Shown here piece after piece: positions 57,762 to 61,334 of a stretch of DNA of 61,334 bases. The notes beneath the pieces were generated by a model. The model did no database searches. It worked only from the letters and a program-made list of their open reading frames with translations, and was not told the origin of the DNA. Origin of the DNA: Halobacteriales archaeon QH_7_65_31 (GTDB lineage Archaea > Halobacteriota > Halobacteria > Halobacteriales > Haloarculaceae); assembly GCA_003021785.1 (NCBI GenBank), contig PXQU01000015.1, forward strand, positions 1 to 61,334, read 5' to 3'. Made by a program: the position numbers and the translations under genes. The stretch's first letter is position 1, and each line of letters begins with the position of its first letter.

Positions 57762-58232
57762 TCACTCCACGATGAGACCGCCCTTCATCCCCACCCCGCG
57801 GTGGGGGCGACAGACGTAGAGACCGACGCCCTGCTCGCTGAACGACTGCTCGAACGGCTCACGCGTCAGCTGCGGGTTCCCGCTCTGGAACTCGAACGCA
57901 GACTCGCTCACGGAGGCGACGTTGTGCTGTCCGCCCCGCCCGGTCCACTGCCAAGAGACCGTCGTCCCCGTCGAGATACGGACGCCCGCCGGGGCGAACG
58001 CCAGCCCGCTTTCCGCGCCGACCTCGATGACCAGTTCCTCCCGTCCGGTCGCGTCGACGAGCCCCTCGTAGCCTCGTGCCGAGCGTCCCTCGGCGAGAAA
58101 CGCCGAGAGCCGCTCCTCCGGCGTTCGGTCCGATGTGCTCTCGCCGCCGCTGCTACAGCCCCCGAGTCCGACAGTGCCCACAGCTCCGATCGCAGCGAGC
58201 AACCGGCGTCGGTTCGGCGTCGAATCTCCCAT
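57762..58232 (-). CDS. Halocyanin-like blue copper lipoprotein
   Basis: The 156-residue precursor has a Tat signal with Arg8-Arg10 (NRRRLLAAIGAVGTVG) and lipobox GLGGC, lipidated Cys26. A Ser/Thr/Glu linker follows, then a cupredoxin domain with copper ligands His103 (GGQHNVAS), Cys141, His144 (YVCRPH) and Met149 (GMKGG). Halocyanins carry electrons on the outer face of the membrane. ATG 58232 is required for the signal peptide; a longer frame exists up to 58748. It ends 60 bases before the UDG-like gene region. Confidence 0.92.
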   Translation of the reverse strand: MGDSTPNRRRLLAAIGAVGTVGLGGCSSGGESTSDRTPEERLSAFLAEGRSARGYEGLVDATGREELVIEVGAESGLAFAPAGVRISTGTTVSWQWTGRGGQHNVASVSESAFEFQSGNPQLTREPFEQSFSEQGVGLYVCRPHRGVGMKGGLIVE

Positions 58233-58328
58233 GCCGAGTTCAGGGGTCGCCCGTGAATACATCTTCTTCGAGAGAGGATACCACGCTCCGGGAGGTGGTT
58301 TCTTTGCGCTCTCGCCCGTTGATTTGGT

Positions 58329-59855
58329 ATGGCAGTACTCGTCTTGGGCGATCAGCTCAACCCGGCGTACGGTCCCGTCGTTGACGCCGATCGCGTCGTG
58401 ATGATCGAAGCGACGTCGTTCGCCCGCCGGCGCGCGTACCACCCGCACAAGATCACGCTCGTCTTCGCCGCGATGCGACAGTTCCGCGACCGGCTCCGCG
58501 CGAACGATACGACGGTCGACTACTACGACTGCGAGACGTTCGCCGACGGCTTCGACGCCCACTTCGAGACGTATCCGGGCGACGAGCTCACGGTGATGCG
58601 GTCTCCCACCTACGGGACGAGCGACCGACTCCGCGGGCTCGTCGAGGAGCGCGGCGGCACGCTCGATATCGTCGCGAATGAGCTGTTCCTCTCGACGCGC
58701 GAGCAGTGGGACGACTACGCCGGCGACAGCGAGCCGCCGTACCGTCACGAGAACTTCTACCGGATGATGCGCCGCGAGACGGGGTATCTGATGGCCGACG
58801 GCGACCCCGTCGGCGGCGAGTGGAACTACGACGACGAGAACCAGCAGTTTCCCGGTGAGGGCTACGACTCTCCCGACCCGCCGCGCTACGAGATGGACGA
58901 GACGACCGCCGAGGTGTGGGAGTGGGCGAGCACTCTCGACGGGAGCTACGACACGGACCCGCCCGGGCCGGAGTGGGCGGACCCGGAGCCGTTCTTCTGG
59001 CCGACGACGCGCGAGCAGGCGCTCGACACGCTCGATACCTTCGTGGAGCGTCGGCTCGCGGAGTTCGGCCCGTATCAGGACGCGATGTTAGACGACGACT
59101 GGGCGCTGAACCACGCGCTCCTCTCTGGCGCGATCAACGTCGGCCTGCTCCACCCCGCTGAGGTCATCGAGGCGGTCATCGAGGGGAGCCGTGAACAGCC
59201 CGACACCCCGCTCAACAGCGTCGAGGGGTTCGTCCGCCAGCTGCTCGGCTGGCGGGAGTTCATGCGACACACCTACCGCGAGGGGATGCCGGAGCTGGCG
59301 TCGGCGAACCAGCTCGACGCGACCGAGGAGCTGCCCGAGCTGTTCTGGACGGGCGAGACCGAGATGGCCTGTCTCTCGGACGTCGTCGACGGCGTCCGAA
59401 CCCGCGGGTACAGCCACCACATCGAGCGGCTGATGATCCTCTCGAACTTCGCACTGCTGTACGGCGCGGAGCCGGCACAGCTGAACGAGTGGTTCCACGC
59501 CGGCTACGTCGATGCCTACCACTGGGTGACGACGCCCAACGTCGTCGAGATGGGTTCGTTCGGCGCGGGGGTGTTCGCGACGAAGCCGTACGCCGCCTCC
59601 GCGAACTACGTCAACCGGATGAGTGACTACTGCGGCGACTGCGACTACTACCACACCAAGACCACCGGCGAGGGGGCCTGTCCGTTCAACACGCTCTACT
59701 GGGAGTTCCTCGACCGCAACGAGGAGCGACTCGCCGACAACCACCGGATGGGGCTCGTCTACTCGCATCTGGAGGACAAAGACGAGGCGGAGCTCGACGC
59801 GATCCGCGACCGCGCCGGCGATCTCAGGGAGATGGCCGAGGCGATGGAGCTGTAG
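58329..59855 (+). CDS. FeS-containing photolyase/cryptochrome (prokaryotic 6-4 photolyase type)
   Basis: The 508-residue flavoprotein belongs to the FeS-BCP branch: MAVLVLGDQLNPAY N-terminal antenna domain, MRSPTYGTSDRL, RQLLGWREFMRHTYREG, and the FAD region RLMILSNFALLYGAEP. Near the C-terminus, YCGDCDYYHTKTTGEGACPFN and an earlier MACLSD supply cysteines for a [4Fe-4S] cluster. Known members repair (6-4) photoproducts with light. The ATG at 58329 is sound. It is divergent from the halocyanin gene across 96 bases. Confidence 0.9.
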   Translation: MAVLVLGDQLNPAYGPVVDADRVVMIEATSFARRRAYHPHKITLVFAAMRQFRDRLRANDTTVDYYDCETFADGFDAHFETYPGDELTVMRSPTYGTSDRLRGLVEERGGTLDIVANELFLSTREQWDDYAGDSEPPYRHENFYRMMRRETGYLMADGDPVGGEWNYDDENQQFPGEGYDSPDPPRYEMDETTAEVWEWASTLDGSYDTDPPGPEWADPEPFFWPTTREQALDTLDTFVERRLAEFGPYQDAMLDDDWALNHALLSGAINVGLLHPAEVIEAVIEGSREQPDTPLNSVEGFVRQLLGWREFMRHTYREGMPELASANQLDATEELPELFWTGETEMACLSDVVDGVRTRGYSHHIERLMILSNFALLYGAEPAQLNEWFHAGYVDAYHWVTTPNVVEMGSFGAGVFATKPYAASANYVNRMSDYCGDCDYYHTKTTGEGACPFNTLYWEFLDRNEERLADNHRMGLVYSHLEDKDEAELDAIRDRAGDLREMAEAMEL

Positions 59856-59895
59856 TCGCGTCCCGGTGCTGGCTGTCTCACGGTCGTTACTCGAA

Positions 59896-59920
59896 GCCTG
59901 ACTCACTCCGTTCGTCAGGC
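59896..59920. terminator. Hairpin between convergent photolyase and copA
   Basis: A perfect 7-bp inverted repeat (GCCTGAC/GTCAGGC) with an 11-base loop lies in the 83-base gap between two converging genes, so it may end both transcripts. No T tract is seen. Confidence 0.5.
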
Positions 59921-59938
59921 AGGGTACAGCCCTCGGCG

Positions 59939-61334
59939 TTATCGCCCGAACAGCCGATACCGCTCTTCGGGCGTGTACCGCCGGAACAGCAGGCTGTTCG
60001 TCAACACCGATACGCTGGAGATCGCCATCGCGCCTGCGGCGAGAACGGGCTGGAGTAGTCCGAGCGAGGCCAGCGGGATCATCGCGGTGTTGTAGCCGAG
60101 CGCCCACACCAGATTCTGCTTGATCTTCTGTAGCGTCGCCTCCGAGATGCGAATCGCCTTCACCACGTCGACCGGATCGTCGCGCATCAGCGTCACGTCC
60201 GCGGCCTCGATAGCCACGTCGGTCCCCGATCCGATCGCCGTCCCGACGTGCGCGACGGCGAGCGCGGGCGCGTCGTTGACGCCGTCCCCGACCATCATCG
60301 CCGTTCTCCCCTCCTCTTGAACCGACTCCACGACGTCGGATTTGTCCTCCGGTAGAACTTCCGCACGGACGTTTTCGGAGTCGATACCGACCTGTTCGGC
60401 GACCGAGCGGGCGGTTCGCTCGTTGTCGCCAGTGAGCATCATTACATCGACGCCGCGCTCTGTGAGCTGGCTCACAGCGTCGGTCGCACTCTGTTTGACC
60501 GTGTCGGCGTCGGCGACCACGCCGGCGAGACGGCCATCGACTGCCACCAGCATCGCCGTCTTCCCGTCGCGTTCGAGCCGTTCCATCGTCTCGGCGGCTG
60601 GTTCGGGGTCGATGCCGTTCTCTCGCAGCAGTTTTCGGTTGCCGACGAGGACCACGCTTCTTGGCTCCTTCGACGATAGCACGCGCGAGTGGATGCTCGC
60701 TCCCGCGCTCGGCACTGGCCGCCAAGCGGAGTACGCCGTCCTCGTCCAGTGTACCGGCATCACGACTCGTGACTGTGCCGCCGTCGGCAGAGACCGTCAC
60801 GTCGTCACCGACGACGACTACGTCCGTTAGCTCCATCGCGCCCTCGGTGAGCGTCCCCGTTTTATCGAAGACGACCGTATCCACATCCTTCGCGCGTTCG
60901 AGCACGTCACCGCCCTTGAACAGGACGCCGTTCTGTGCCCCGAGGGTCGTTCCGACCATCGTCGCGGCGGGCGTCGCCAGCCCGAGCGCACAGGGACAGG
61001 CGATGAGGACCGCCGAGGCGAAGACGACGACGGCGAACTCGAACACCGTGACCGTCCCGCCCGCGACTGCCGGCCCCCCGACGACGAGCCCCCACAACGG
61101 GAGCCAGCCCACGAATCCGGCGAGTGCCTCGGGAAACGCGAACCAGACGACACCCCAGAAGACGGCGTTCGCGATGACCGCCGGGACGAAGTACGCCGAG
61201 ATACGGTCGGCGAGATTCTGGATGTCGGGCTGTCGCGACTGCGCCTGCTTGACCGTCTCGACGATCTGCTGGAGCGCGGTGTCGGCCCCGACCTTCGTCG
61301 CCTCCACGAGCAGCACGCCGTTCTCGTTGATCGT
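59939..61334 (-). pseudogene. copA: Copper P1B-type ATPase CopA, C-terminal part, internal deletion and frameshift
   Basis: The gene enters from the right edge and holds, in order, a CPC ion site in a membrane helix (IACPCALGLATP), the phosphorylation site VFDKTGTLTEG and the SEHPLARAIV loop. The first frame ends in the family at EGAKKRG (about 60655). The next frame resumes at VVLVGNRKLLREN and runs through MLTGDN, VGDGVNDAPALA and the last two helices to a stop at 59939. Relative to the family roughly 25 residues of the nucleotide-binding domain, between the HP loop and the GNR segment, are missing. The protein pumps Cu(I) out. Mutation or assembly collapse; upstream HMA domains lie outside the window. 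Confidence 0.82.

Noticed and set aside
59088..61316. 742-codon minus-strand frame as one protein
   Set aside because: Only the first third is CopA; after about 60655 it is out of frame and then antisense to the photolyase, producing Arg-rich nonsense.

Overview
The window is a gene-dense, GC-rich stretch (AT-rich only in a few intergenic islands) from a halophilic archaeon of the class Halobacteria. The evidence is the strongly acidic proteins, near-leaderless TATA promoters, Tat-type lipoproteins, a halocyanin, a HalX response regulator, a SAMP-like ubiquitin-fold domain, an archaeal 20S proteasome beta subunit, and gyrase beside topoisomerase VI. I see no rRNA, CRISPR array or intact insertion sequence. 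Two tRNA genes are present: Gly(UCC) and Arg(CCU).

Layout. 1-4.3 kb: an edge-truncated HD hydrolase, an arsenic operon (arsR, acr3, arsC) and an MFS transporter. 4.4-11.6 kb: a potassium-uptake island with an Lrp/RCK_C regulator, trkA, trkH, a second trkA, a frameshifted usp gene and a second trkH. 11.7-19.5 kb: housekeeping genes, including a TraB-family protein coupled to a site-2-type protease, purM, a CMP-kinase-like protein with an altered P-loop, an XRE-CBS regulator, the proteasome beta gene and an MBL hydrolase. 19.5-22.2 kb: a flavin monooxygenase and an ATP-grasp enzyme. 22.2-32 kb: a DNA-topology block, top6A (disrupted) and top6B (interrupted by a 569-residue intein) on the minus strand, divergent from gyrB-gyrA. 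32-37 kb: a short HMA protein, arginase, NAD epimerase, an HTH regulator, an NDH-2-like oxidoreductase and uridine phosphorylase. 37-44.3 kb: a nucleoside salvage and uptake operon (BMP lipoprotein, ATPase, two permeases, cytidine deaminase) and a phosphohexomutase. 44.3-50 kb: a type IV pilus ATPase and platform pair, and a methyltransferase. 50-55 kb: tRNA-Gly preceded by a degenerate repeat of about 54 bp, a HalX regulator with a RecA-like partner, an MFS exporter, an HD hydrolase, tatA, and tRNA-Arg followed by repeats that carry its 3' end. 55-61.3 kb: a membrane protein, a SAMP-MBL fusion, a uracil-DNA-glycosylase-like protein, a halocyanin, an FeS photolyase, and the C-terminal part of a copper ATPase that is itself disrupted.

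How the parts work together. The Trk island couples NAD/ligand-gated K+ uptake, central to salt-in osmoadaptation, to a regulator carrying the same RCK_C ligand domain. The nup/cdd/udp genes import and catabolise pyrimidine nucleosides. The ars genes reduce arsenate and export arsenite.

Most notable: (i) an apparent linear fusion of a SAMP-type domain, keeping its Ala-Gly-Gly end, to an MBL hydrolase; (ii) an intein in Top6B with Lys instead of the usual penultimate His; (iii) a top6A gene that has lost the Toprim glutamate segment; (iv) further coding lesions in copA and usp, so a sequencing or assembly artefact has to be excluded first; (v) repeats built from tRNA ends next to both tRNA genes.
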